This document shows, piece by piece, positions 34,758 through 45,540 of a stretch of 64,000 bases of DNA. Below the pieces are notes generated by a model. The model did no database searches and was not told the DNA's origin. It saw nothing but the letters and a program-made list of their open reading frames with translations. Each line of letters opens with the position of its first letter. Within the stretch, counting starts at the first letter, position 1. Position numbers and translations under genes: made by a program. Source of the DNA: Hansfordia pulvinata (taxonomy: Eukaryota; Ascomycota; Sordariomycetes; Xylariales); the NCBI GenBank assembly GCA_006538405.1, contig BJKQ01000004.1, positions 1,116,001-1,180,000 of the forward strand, given 5' to 3'.

Positions 34758-36411
34758 CTACTCCGGGAAGTCAATGTCGAACGCGTCGATGCGACCCTCT
34801 GCCCTCAGCGAGACGGCAACCTTCACGGGCTCCGTGGGCTCAAGGATATGAACAGGCAGGCCGGCATCGTGCTTAGCAGGCACCTTCGTGATGCAATCGG
34901 CCCCCGGGGACACAATGTCAAACTGCAGCAGGACGATGGCAACCAGACCCAAAACCTCGTTCATCGCGAAATGGCGGCCGGGACAAAGTGTCTTGCCGCC
35001 GCCGAAGGCCCGGAATGACGCAGGATGTCTCTGTTTACAGGCTTCGCGGTCCAAGAAGCGGGCAGGGTTGAATTCGTCGACGTCCGGGCCCCATATCGAC
35101 TCGTCAGCATGAATGACACCGCCTGCTATCTGGACAATTGAACCTTTCTTCAGCATGTACGTCTCCGCCAACAGGATGTCTTCCTTGACCTTGCGCGTGG
35201 AGAAATTATCAGAGCCGAGGCGGAGACACTCGCTGTAAACGGCCGTCAAGGTGGGGCAGTGTTCTCTGAGCCCAGAGAGATTCATAGATCTCTTGCGAGA
35301 AGTAGTGTCTTCGCCGGCGCTCGGCTTGACAGTAGCTGCAACTTCTCGCCGAACTGCAGCCAGTAACTCAGGATTGGCATACAGGCGGAGTAGAATCCAG
35401 AACGTCGAGGTAGTCGTGTTGACGATGCCCGCAAAGAGAAAGGACAGTTCAGAGCGGGCTGCCATGCGTAAGGTCCAGCCGTGCTTCAGTGCAAGGTCTA
35501 AACGTTCGCTGATGATTGGTGAGGCGGATAGGTAATCGCCTCTTTCCAGATAGTCGCCCAAGGCTTCAACTAGTCGTTCGCGCCCTTTGAGGGCAGTGCG
35601 CGCCGTGATTGAAGGAATGAAACCAACCAGCAGGGCAATAAGGCCATGGTCGAAATCCCAAAAGGCGCCCTCGAGCGAAGGATCCAATGCCAATGGGTTG
35701 CGCGGCCCGTAAAGATACTTGGCCGTGGCCACAGTCACAAAGTGCCGTACCCACAGGAGAAGATCGGTCGAAAGAGGTTTATCGCCCTGCCGTAAGCGCG
35801 AGGCGTGGTCGGCAACCTCATTTCTCAGCTCCTGGGCGGCATGGCGGGTGAACGAGTCAAGAAAGTGCCCTGGGCCGAGTTTGCTGTACACCATGCTCTG
35901 GATTTCAGCCAAATAACCTTGTTCGTCGCCAGGGGCGGGATCGAGATGCTTGCGAACAATGTCCTGGGTAGCGTCATCCAATCCAAGAACAGGCTTGGTG
36001 ACCTCAGGAACCAAGGGGGTGAAGGACAAGGCTCGGGAAGCGCGTTGGACGGCGGCGGCGAGTGAGGGGCTGGTGACAATGTAGATTCGTTGGCCGAGGA
36101 TGGGCAAGGCAAAGATAGGCAGGCCAGGGTTTCGCAGGCTCCAAAGCAGTCAGCGGGGTCAGATCATGTCACGTCGTGTCACGCTGCGGGAGGCAGAAGG
36201 TCAGGCGGTTGTGGGAAACGTACCCGAGCGACTTTGTGTATCTGCCACCGGCGCCGAGCATGCCAACAAGATGGCCAATAAAGGGCAAAGGAAGCCTCGG
36301 GGCAAGGACGGGAGGCTCGCGCGGGTGGATGCGGCGGTAGGAGAGGCGGAAGGCAGCGAGGTAAAGGGTCGCGGCGCCGAGGGCGAGGGCGACGAGCAGC
36401 GACAGGGCCAT
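34758..36411 (-). CDS. Cytochrome P450 (CYP7/CYP8-like)
   Basis: This is a microsomal haem-thiolate monooxygenase. Exons are 36411-36224 and 36138-34758, giving 522 residues. An N-terminal anchor (MALSLLVALALGAATLYLAA) is followed by a basic, proline-rich hinge. The haem loop is FRAFGGGKTLCPGRHFA with the Cys ligand near residue 448; the ExxR motif is in VYSECLRLG. The I-helix reads FLFAGIVNTTTSTFW, without the usual acid-Thr pair; Asn-Thr followed by FW recalls animal CYP7/CYP8 enzymes, which act on sterols, bile acids or prostanoid endoperoxides. The substrate is unknown. It is divergent from the related P450 at 38352, about 1.9 kb away; the N-terminal hinge segments of the two (HPREPPVLAPRLPL and HPKEPPLVKPRIPL) are clearly similar. 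A (GTGC)n tract sits just upstream. Confidence 0.93.
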
Positions 36412-38351
36412 GGCTCGCAGCAGTGGGATTTGTGCGACGTGGACGTGCAGGTGGATGAGACGGGAGGCGCTCAAGGCGGTGTTGGTCCGCGAGCGTCACA
36501 AGCAGGCGTGCGTGCGTGCGTGCGCGCGTGCGTGCGCGTGCGTTGTAATGATGGGAGAGACGGGACACGATGCGTCGGCCCGTCGATGCATTCATGAAAG
36601 CCGATATACGGATACTGAATGTTGACTGCACCTGGAGGAGTTGGAGGTTTTGAACGGCAACGGCGGCGAACATGTGACGGGGCGTGGCTTCCTCCCCCCT
36701 CTCTCTCCCCTCCCGTCTCATCGCCCCTTGCTCTTTTGACGAAATGGGAAGCTGCCGCCTGGCAGCAATACTCGCTCTTTGAAAGTGACCCCCAAGCTGG
36801 CCAAGCAGTGGGTGTACCTACCTGCCTACATACTGTACGTATGTACCCGTAGCTATGCGCGAGTACTCGGATAGTCCCATCACGCAAGTTGCATGTGAGA
36901 GTCAACTAAGAGAGACCTGAAAGTCGGGGATTTTGATGTACGGAGTAGAGTTCCCAAGTGAATAAACCTTACCCAAGAGGTATGTACGGATACTTTGGGC
37001 ATGTTGAACGGGTTTGATGCTCGAGCCCGGTGCTTGACTGGGTACATACCTACCTCCCTACCTAAAGGAGGTAGCCCACAGTGTGCGCGGTCGATATCTC
37101 GGAATTGGAAGCCGCGCGATGGCCCCTCGAGCGGCAGCCGCGAGCTCGCACATGGTGTTGTGCGAATGAGCACACATCGGGACTCGGAAACTTACCCCAC
37201 TACGAGGTAGGCATCGGCCGCATCTTCTGCTCTACGCGTATTTGGATGTCCCAGCACTGGCACCATATCCCCATGATCCCAGCAATCTCAACCCGTCGAC
37301 AAGCCGCACCGTTGGTGATTTGTGCAGCCGACCCACTCGGGGCTGCTCCAACACATTCGAAGCCACTGCCAACACCAACAGAACAGGATCAAATATTCGT
37401 ACCCCGGAGATAACTTCGCACCCGCATCCGGACAGCTCCGGGCAAACAAACAGCAAGCAAACAATCAATCAATCAATCAGTAATCACCCGCGGCGCGGCG
37501 TCACTACCAACGGTCAAGCAAACCCACGGCCTGGACCCGACTGGGTCCGTCATGGGGGGGGGGAGAAACGATCTGCATGGGTCCAACTTTGGTCCTTGCA
37601 TACGGAACGCCGATGCCTTAACAGATCGCGGTCCAAGAACCAGGGATCCGTGCCATGCCGCCGCAGGCCATGCTGCTTATCCGCACTTGGCTGACCCGCG
37701 CGGACGCCTGGTCCGCGGATTGGCTGCGACACGGCCAGCAGCCCGTCGTCCCAAGAGCTGCCTTGTGCCCTGTTGGACCCTCATGCTCCGTCGACTTCAT
37801 GCGGCCGCCGCCTCGTGGGCCGTTACACGTTACTCGTCACCGGCCCCGTCGCTCGCGCGGATCTGGCCCGCTCGGCCCAGCGCAGCAATCGCGACACCCA
37901 CCCCCAAAAAAGCTACACGTCGTCTGCCGCACCCATCCCTGGTCTCCGTGCTTGCGGGCCACGCACCGATCGGGAGGGAATGTCCTTGAATGCCACAGCC
38001 CCATGTCTCCCCGCGGCCCGCCGATCGCCGGCTCAGCATGCCACCGAGCCCAGCGAACCACCGACTAACACGCCCAGGTAGAAAAAGCAACACCTCCTCC
38101 CTTCTTACCTGCTTATGCCTGACAACGTCCGCGGCTCCGCCGGTTCGCCGAGACAATGCCCATATCTGACTTTCCTAGCGCCAGCGGGATGACGGCCGCT
38201 ACCTTGGCTCAGCACGCCCCCAAACCCCCGGTTTATAAAGCTTATGCCTTGCCTCGCGATAGCCGACACGCCCCTCCCCAACGCCCTCTTCCTCCCGATT
38301 ATCTCAGCCCATCTCGCTCTATAGCGAACCAAACCGCAAGCCTTGGTCGAG
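36412..38351. other. Shared upstream region of two divergent P450 genes
   Basis: No gene is recognised in this 1.9 kb. It should contain both P450 promoters. It has a GTGC/GCGT microsatellite at 36506-36544, a GTACGGAGTA word at about 36939, TAGGTAGG-like words near 37050-37070, a CAAT tetranucleotide repeat at about 37466-37481 and a G10 run at 37554-37563. A TATA-like TTTATAAA lies at about 38231, 120 bases upstream of the plus-strand start. Confidence 0.55.
36506..36544. repeat. (GTGC)n/(GCGT)n microsatellite
   Basis: An alternating purine-pyrimidine GTGC/GCGT tract of about 39 bases lies roughly 95 bases upstream of the minus-strand P450 start codon, probably in its 5' UTR or core promoter. 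Confidence 0.9.
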
Positions 38352-40273
38352 ATGGCCTGTCTCGAGCTCCTAGTCGCCGCCAAGGCCGAGTCGCCTGTTC
38401 GATTCTACATGGCTGCTGCCGTGCTGCTGGCAGCCTTGCTTATGAGCATTTGCCGAATCGTAACACCCCGTGTCCATCCGAAAGAGCCGCCGTTGGTGAA
38501 GCCCCGCATTCCCCTCGTGGGTCATATCGTCGGTCTTCTGACGGAGAAATCTCAATATTTTGTGACGCTATAGTACGTCACCGTCATCTCTTCAACCCGC
38601 AGAATAAGAAAAGAACAGGACAGCTACTGACCCCGGGGATATAGCCATAAACACAGGCTCCCCATTATGACCCTCCCGCTTTTCGGCAAGAAAATGTATG
38701 TGGCCACGGACCCGCTTCTGATACAAGCCGCTTTTCGAAACCGCACCTTGAGCTTTGATGTCTTCAACGACATAGTCATAGACAAGTTGCTCGACATCGA
38801 CCAAGCTACAAGGGCTGTGATGAAGGACAAGACTCGGTCACCTACCCTGATTGAAGAGTCAGCGAAGGCCATCTTCCTTGGTCTCTCTGGCGAGAACCTT
38901 AAGCGCATCAACGTCGAGGTCCTGGAAGGCATAGCCATCAGGCTGAATGCCGTGCCGCCAGAGGGTCTTCACATACCGAATTTCTGGATATGGCTCCGTG
39001 ATGCAGTGACAGAGGCAACGACAGCGGCCATGTATGGCGCGGCCCGAAACCCCTTCTCGAAATATCCCAATCTACTACAGGACATATGGTATGATCTCGC
39101 CCAAGCCCGCATTGCCCTGGCCTAATGAAAGATCAGCGACCCCAAGTCATCGATGAAAACAGTCTATCGAACTTGTGAGGGTCGTCGTTCCGTTCTTCTG
39201 GTTATTCGTTTCGTACACAGCCTCTGACAGTTGATTCCAGGACCTTCGACTCCGGCGTCCCCGGCATAATGTCGAGTCCACTCCCCGGTCGGTTGACGCA
39301 TGGAGCCGCGCTGGCGGCTCGAGATCGAATCCAGGACGCGCTGGTCGAGTACTACGCCGCCAAATACGACAACCTGCCCGAAGCCAGCGACTTCATACGC
39401 TTGCACACAGCGGCGTTTCGGCGTCACGGCATAACGGACCACAACATTGCCCGTGTCGGCGTCTTCCTCTTATCAACCGCCATACAGAACGCTGTACCGA
39501 CGCTCCTATGGCTTATACTAAGCGTTACAGAGCGACATGAGTGGGTAGACAGAATCGCTGCCGAGGTGCGGCCTCTGCTGGAGTTCTCAGACGAGGGCAC
39601 GCCTCCAGACGGCGGCGCCGCAGGGCAAAGAGACGTGCGGCTCGATGTGTCCTCGCTCGAGGCTAAGACGCCCTTCCTTCACGCCTGCTATCAGGAGGCC
39701 ATCAGGGTCGCCAACGCGGTACCCGGTATCCGACGTGTCGAAGAGGATACCTATTTGACGGACAGCAATAAGCAGACATATTTACTGAGAAAAGGATTTG
39801 ATATCATCATGGCAGCAGGCGTCTCGCATCGCCTCAATCATGTGTGGGAGGATAACCCGGCCGTGTTCAACCCGGCCAATTTCCTGGATGAGGAACAAGG
39901 AGGTGGCGACGAGGACGCCGCAGCTCTTGCAGGGTCAGGCCCTGGTGAAGTCGCCACCGAGAAATCCAAAGCTGGTGACGGTGGGGAGAAGGCGCAACAG
40001 CGGCGCCTGCGCAGGGCGGCATTTGTGCCGTTTGGTGGGGGGAAGCACTACTGCCCAGGGCGCAAAATTTCGCTGAGCGAGAGCCTCGCACTGGCTGGGG
40101 CGCTGTCCGCGGGCTTCGACCTTGAGATTCGAGGAAGGGAGCGGCTGCGCATGGGCGCCGTACGCTTCGGCGAAGCCACTTCGAAGCCGCTCCGTGATGC
40201 CGAAGGCCTGTCTGCCACGTTGCGCAAGAAGCCGGGCTGGGAGGGCATGCGTTGGAGGTTCGTGTGCGACTAG
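38352..40273 (+). CDS. Cytochrome P450 (CYP7/CYP8-like), paralogue
   Basis: This is a second membrane-anchored P450. Exons are 38352-38572, 38645-39088 and 39241-40273, giving 565 residues. The anchor is near residues 18-36 (FYMAAAVLLAALLMSICRI). The haem loop is FVPFGGGKHYCPGRKI, Cys near residue 493; the ExxR motif is in CYQEAIRVAN. The I-helix reads FLLSTAIQNAVPTLLW, again lacking the acid-Thr pair and resembling CYP7/CYP8. An insertion of about 40 residues, rich in Gly, Glu and Lys, sits between FNPANFLDEE and the haem loop. The 152-nt second intron (GTATGA...TTCCAG) joins LQDIW to TFDSGVPG, where related proteins are continuous; it is longer than usual for this window. It is divergent from the P450 at 36411 and convergent with the FMN oxidoreductase. 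Confidence 0.92.
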
Positions 40274-40934
40274 GGTACGTTAGTGGGTTTCCATTGCTGT
40301 CTGGAGATCTGCTGGACAAGAAGATAGAAAAGGAAGATGAAATGCCCTTTATGGAACTTAGAAGAAAGATTTTTTTCATCTTCGGTTTGGAGCAAACGGG
40401 ATAGGCTGGGTCGGGGAATAGGCATTGGTGGGCGGGTATGGGATGGGACGGGTACGGATGGGATAGCATGGGGTTTCGATGATTTCCATCTCTAGTGAGT
40501 CCGTCGCAAAGCGTGAGAAATTAGCACTTTTCAAGCACATATACTTCAACATGTTTTGCAAACGTTCCGTGTCACGAGTATAGCCTATTCCGCACGTATA
40601 GTAGCTGCGTCATTGGAGAAATAAAGGAAAAAGATGCTTGCTTGCCATCTAACAGACAGAAGCTAGGAGACTGCATGATGCCTGGCCTATACTCGTTATA
40701 ACCGTGGGGTATTTTCCCTATCGAAGAAGGGGGATCACAGGTGCAGTCAGCTCTGACGCGGCTTCTCTTTTATAACTCCTTAACAACTGCGGAGGATGAG
40801 CATAGAGCAAAGCCGCTATCCGAAGAGCTGTGTGAATATATACAGTTGACGAAGAGAAGAAACAGGATGTAGAAATGAAATGGGCGCCGCTGATGCTATC
40901 AATCGTCTGGACCGAAACGCAGACTTCGTGTCCG
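40274..40934. other. Convergent 3' flanks of P450 and FMN oxidoreductase
   Basis: This AT-richer spacer of 661 bases lies between two stop codons. It contains repeated GGGATGGGA-like sequence near 40420-40465 and no gene that I can support. Confidence 0.55.
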
Positions 40935-42555
40935 CTACTGCTCCAGATACACAGACTGTTCGAGGAGGCGTGTGTTGAGCTGCGAGGGTGACGTCAGCCA
41001 CGATGTGTCTCGTCTGCGCCATGGGGGAAGTGTATTGTAGAGGTGCGGGTTGTTGGGGCGGGGATTTTCAAATGTGAACCGGAACTTACGGAGGCGGTGG
41101 TAATGTTGCGAATGTCCGCGACGCCAATCTGAGCGGCGTCCTTGGCCGTCTCGGTTTTGAGGATCTGAAGAGCCTTGCGAACACCCTCGACGCCGTAGCA
41201 GTTTGCGTACATGAAAGGCCTCCCCAGGCCGACGGCGCGGACACCGAGGGCCAGCAGCTTGAGGGCATCGCCGCCATGGCGGACGCCACTGTCGGCCAGG
41301 ACCTCGACCGCGTCAAACACCTCGGGGGCATTGCGACGGATCTCGTAGGCGATCTCGAGCGAGGAAGGGGACGTGTCGAGCTGCCGCGCGCCGTGGTTCG
41401 ACAGGTAGATGGCCTTGACGCCGCGACGGACTGCTTCGCGCGCGTCCTCGACGCTGCTGATACCCTTGGGGATGATGGGCAGCTTGGTATGCTTGGTCAT
41501 CTCGTCGTACAGATCCCAGGTCAGAGGGGGCGTTGATGCGCCGTCGCTGTCGCCGAGGGAAAGAGAAACGCCGTTAGTTCCAGAGGAAAAGAGTGGGAAG
41601 TGGGGGGATATGGTATGAGGGCGGGCTGGCTCGCGACTCACGTGTCGGGTCCCTCCCAGCGCTGCTCACGGTGCCGGTTCGAGTCCACGGGCACATCTAT
41701 GGTCCATACAATGGCCTTTACACCAGTCTTCTCGGCGCGAGCGATCGCCTCCCACGTGGACGACAAGTTTGATTGGACGTAGATCTGGTTCTGGTGTCAG
41801 TCTCTTCGCAGGGACGGAATGGGGTGTTCTTCTCCCCCTCAAGCCTTACCTGCTGGAAAGTGACCTGCTGGCCATTCAGGGTTTCGTTGGCGGTGACAGC
41901 GCCGAGCTCTTCAATGGTTTTAGTCGCGTACAGGGCACGCTATTCTGTTGTCAGCACTGCACTGCAGACTTACCCGCTCTCCAGCTTACCATGTAAAGAG
42001 TCTCCTCCTCGGCGCTGGCCTTCATAAAGTTGAGCTCGCCATCTTCATGGGCCAAGCCACCCCGGGCAGCTGGGGCAATGAAGAAAGGGGCTTTGAACTT
42101 GTAGCCCAAGATTGTGGTCCTGTCCAGCTTGTCAGTTTGTTCTTCTCTGCTGTTGGCCATTCCAGGACATTGGTTCTCACGGGAGCGTTTCATTGGTTTT
42201 GGTCACATCCACAAAGTTGCGGCTCCGGAACTTGACCTGGGACCACACATCGAGGTTGTTGCGGTAGCCTTGGACGAATTGTTAGCTATGAGCGACTTTG
42301 AGGTTGCCATATGCACGCACTCCATTCGTCCGATACGCCGCCGTGGTAGAAGGCGTAGCTTGAGTCATTCAGGTAGTTGCGGGCAGCGAAGTCAAAGTCT
42401 GGGAGACCCTGGATGGCCTCCAACGGGGGCTGCGAGCCCGCAGTCCAGCCGTTGGCGTGGAGGTACGTTTCTAAACCTGTCTCGGGCTCGTTGAGGAACG
42501 GCCTGGCGGCGAAGGCCAGGGCTACGAAGCCCGAGAATGCTGCGAATGTGCGCAT
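40935..42555 (-). CDS. FMN-dependent 2-hydroxyacid oxidoreductase with signal peptide
   Basis: This belongs to the glycolate oxidase/lactate monooxygenase/flavocytochrome b2 family, which oxidises 2-hydroxyacids at FMN. Seven exons (42555-42321, 42268-42181, 42119-41990, 41939-41850, 41784-41642, 41546-41090, 40979-40935) give 395 residues. Residues 1-17 look like a signal peptide (MRTFAAFSGFVALAFAA), so the enzyme probably enters the secretory path. Conserved parts include APFFIAPAARGGLAH, FMN-site residues in VKAIVWTIDVPVDSNR, the catalytic His motif YLSNHGARQLD, and EVLADSGVRHGGDALKLLAL with GLGRPFMYA. No cytochrome b5 domain is present, which excludes flavocytochrome b2. Substrate and acceptor cannot be told. 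Every intron has standard borders and the phases agree. It is tail to tail with a P450. Confidence 0.93.
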
Positions 42556-45018
42556 GATTGTCGATATCGTATGCCTGTACTGCGGTGAGGCCGGTATTTT
42601 CTCGCGAAGAAGAGCAAATGCAGAGTTGGACTTGCTGGACTTGACTTACAGGGCCGGCCTGGTGTCGATCGTAGACGGCGTCGTCACGACTTATAACCAC
42701 GTCCGTACCGAGCACTTGGCACGAAAAGCTGCGTGGGGCCCTTCTCCAACGTCGCCCATGGATATCATAAGCCATTACATGGCTCAAAGACGAGCGCCCG
42801 GGGATTACTGCCGCCGCCGCAGACTTATTGGGTCCATTACTCAACCAGAAGGTGGCAGACATGCACACGCATAAGCATCGTCCCCGGGCGACCTGATCTG
42901 GGCCAGACCTCGGGTTGTTCCGGCCGGTCCGATTACGCGACTGGTGCTGGCTATGGGGAGCGGTTCCCAAAGGCGGCGCGGAGATCAGATTAGATTGCCC
43001 CTCGCCGAGATGGTCGACTGAAAGGGCAAGCAAGCATATTTGCCCGGATGGTCTCGAGCAGACGGTACTGGGAAACTCGTCAGTCTGAGGTGGGAATATC
43101 GTCGCTGATAGGCGGGGTTCGAGTCTCGGCGCCCCACGGCCCAGCCTTGACCTCGCATGCGCCCTCCACGCCCGTGCCGAACCCTGCAAGCCGGCGACCA
43201 GGTTGCCACGAAGTTCCAGGTTGGGTAGGTTGCTGGTGCTGGCAAGAGGCCGCTTCTGGAGGTTGATCCGCTGGTGGAGGGGTGCGCGCTTCATAATGTG
43301 TTATAAATCAACAACGTTGGCGAATTTGCACCCACACTAAGCCCCCCCCCCCCCCCCGGCGGGGGAACCCTACAGTAAAGTCGAGCAGAAGTCGGCACGG
43401 CGTCGTTTCAAGAACAGCACATCTGAGGGCGACGCCGCCACATCCGCCGGCGCCTCGGTGACGTGCTGCCGGCATCGGACGAACCGGCCCCTGCGCCGCC
43501 CCGCCGTGGTGGCACGGGGACAGCGAGCCAGCCTGGTGCCTGGCAAGCGGGCTCAACTTGAGACGGGACATGTTGAAGTCATCTCGGTAGAGGCCGGCCC
43601 GCGTGCATGGGGCGGGTTGTTTATAGTACTCGTGCCTAGTAAGACGGGGGCACTTTGCGGTGGGCGTGCGTGGGGGATGAGGGGACGTTTGCAGCGCGGA
43701 TGGAGCCTTCCGCAGGCTTGGTTTGATCGTGTCTGTGCTTTTCCACTCGGCAGTCGGCAGGGGATCTCTGCTTCGGAGACTGGGCAATGGTATGGTACTG
43801 TCGCCTTCCACGGGTATATTGTCGAGTTGTGATGCGCCAAGAGGCTTAATCAAATGGCGCGACCGACTTCGACGAGGCGACAGACAAGGAGCGAGCCATG
43901 TTTCGATACGACTCTGTCACGTCTGTGTGGTGGGAGGCGATTCCGTGTGCTTGTACGAGAGTGCCCGGACCGATAGAGGCGCGGTGTCTGCTTGTTCTGG
44001 GCGACAATGTCTTGACAGAAGAATGATTGATGTCCACGCAGACCCCTACGTACGGATGAGCGAGAGGACTGGTTCTCGGCAGACAGCTCTCATCGACAGG
44101 CAGGGCTGGAAATGAAACCTCCGCGGGGCGGTGGAGGGGGTTTTGAGAACGATTTGAACCTCGATATGCACAGTTCCTCGTCGGTTAGGTACGTTTAGGT
44201 GGTTGCTGTGCTTGCTCGCCGGGTCTACGAGTAGGTCCCTCCCACCGGAGTGGTTCCAAGTGGGCATAAATACATGTACCTATGTAAGCCCATTGAGGCA
44301 CGGGTCTTTAGTACTTCTCTCAAGATGTACCAGCGTCTCTACTCTCTACATATAACTCGTCAGGGCAGGTCCCAGCCACGCGGTGTACGAAATCAGCTGC
44401 GCGCCTACTCTTGAGAGTACTTGGGTATTTGCAGGTGAGCGCGCACGTAATTTCGTACACCGCGTGCCAGCCTCCAATTTTGGATTGGATGGGGTCTACT
44501 AGTACAACCAGCGTGGTGTACATGTACATCAATTCTCCTCAATTCTCCTACTGCGCTGCACCGAAGCCGGAAGTATCCAGAACCCCGAACGGGCTGGCCC
44601 CACTGCGTCAGTGGTGCAGCGAGTGGGCTCTCATCTCTCAACATGAATGGAAGCAGCAACCCTCATCAAGTACGGACGGTTACGAAGGCTTCTCTTCGGC
44701 GATTCGACTCCGTACCTGCCGTAGTGCAGACTCGACCCTGTCATCTTCTTCGAGAGACACAGCCCCCTCCCTCCCCCCTCTGAAGCACTTTTTTAATCAC
44801 TTTAACCAACTGACCCTTGGTCGACTTGGCCTTGCTCCAGCCCCGACGGGAGTGGACAATCTATTCTCTTGACATCGGCCGCGCCCGATTCCATCTTTCA
44901 CTGGCAACGGCCCCGGTCGAGCCCGTCCGCACGCAGGAAAGGGACTGGCCGCTGTGAAGAAGGGGGTTTTGGAAAGAGTCGAGAGCAATAGCAACCTGGG
45001 GCCGCCCGCTTTGGCAAC
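42556..45018. other. Divergent intergenic region
   Basis: The region separates the FMN enzyme gene (-) from a small plus-strand gene. Open frames here are short and show no domains. There is a C16 run at 43342-43357. A GGTTCGAGTC box near 43114 resembles a tRNA B box but has no matching tRNA (see rejected items). Dispersed words TACTCGTG and TACGAGTA occur near 43629 and 44228. Confidence 0.55.
43342..43357. repeat. C16 homopolymer
   Basis: Sixteen consecutive C residues lie in gene-free DNA upstream of the FMN oxidoreductase gene. Confidence 0.93.
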
Positions 45019-45540
45019 ATGAGCATCCGCCTTTCGTTACTTGGCCGCCTCATCCAGCTCCGACCCCTACCCAGCAACCTCAACCGCCTGCCTCGGGCCG
45101 CTCACCAGCGCCTGGCGACCGCTGCGTACAGCAGTGGCGGCAGCACCAGCACCAGCAGCAACAAGCCTCATCAAGCAGACCTGCCGGCGACTCGAGACAT
45201 GGGCGACGAAGACACCGCTGCCGCGACGCCGGGCACTGACGGCGCGGCTGGGTCGCAGCCGCGGCTCCCCGAGGCGCTGGGCCTGCCGCAGCCGCCGGAT
45301 GGCAACACGCCGCAGGTCGAAGTGGGCGGCAAGGGCGTGCGCTTCGACCACCTCGGGCCCGTCGTCGTCAACGTGGACGGCACCGTCAGCCGCATCACCA
45401 ACTGGGACAAGATGGCCGAGGTCGAGAGGGAGGCCACGCTGCGCATCATCGGGCGGCGCAACAAGGCGCGGCTCGAGGCCCTGCGCGCCCAGAAGGAGGA
45501 GGCAGGAGGCGGCGGGGAGCAGACAGGCGGCAGCTCATAA
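45019..45540 (+). CDS. Small protein with probable mitochondrial presequence
   Basis: This intronless frame of 173 residues is the only one here with sustained protein-like composition. I do not recognise a named family. The first 40 residues (MSIRLSLLGRLIQLRPLPSN onward) are rich in Arg and Leu and have no acidic residues, as in a mitochondrial targeting peptide. A Ser/Thr/Pro-rich linker follows. The C-terminal half has an ordered block, GVRFDHLGPVVVNVDGTVSR then ITNWDKMAEVEREATLRIIG, ending in a charged helix (RRNKARLEALRAQKEE). The block looks like a conserved fungal domain. Pyrimidine-rich sequence lies upstream. It precedes the thiolase on the same strand by 1.7 kb, so no operon-like link is implied. 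Confidence 0.75.
   Translation: MSIRLSLLGRLIQLRPLPSNLNRLPRAAHQRLATAAYSSGGSTSTSSNKPHQADLPATRDMGDEDTAAATPGTDGAAGSQPRLPEALGLPQPPDGNTPQVEVGGKGVRFDHLGPVVVNVDGTVSRITNWDKMAEVEREATLRIIGRRNKARLEALRAQKEEAGGGGEQTGGSS

Noticed and set aside
34758..42555. Full secondary-metabolite gene cluster
   Set aside because: Two P450s and a flavoenzyme are adjacent, but no polyketide, peptide or terpene synthase, transporter or pathway regulator is seen; neighbours on both sides are housekeeping genes.
43040..43140. Possible tRNA gene with GGTTCGAGTC box
   Set aside because: The B-box-like sequence is present, but acceptor and D stems do not pair and no good A box lies at the right distance.
43308..43853. 181-codon minus-strand frame
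   Set aside because: Its composition follows local GC-rich and poly-C DNA, with no conserved motif.
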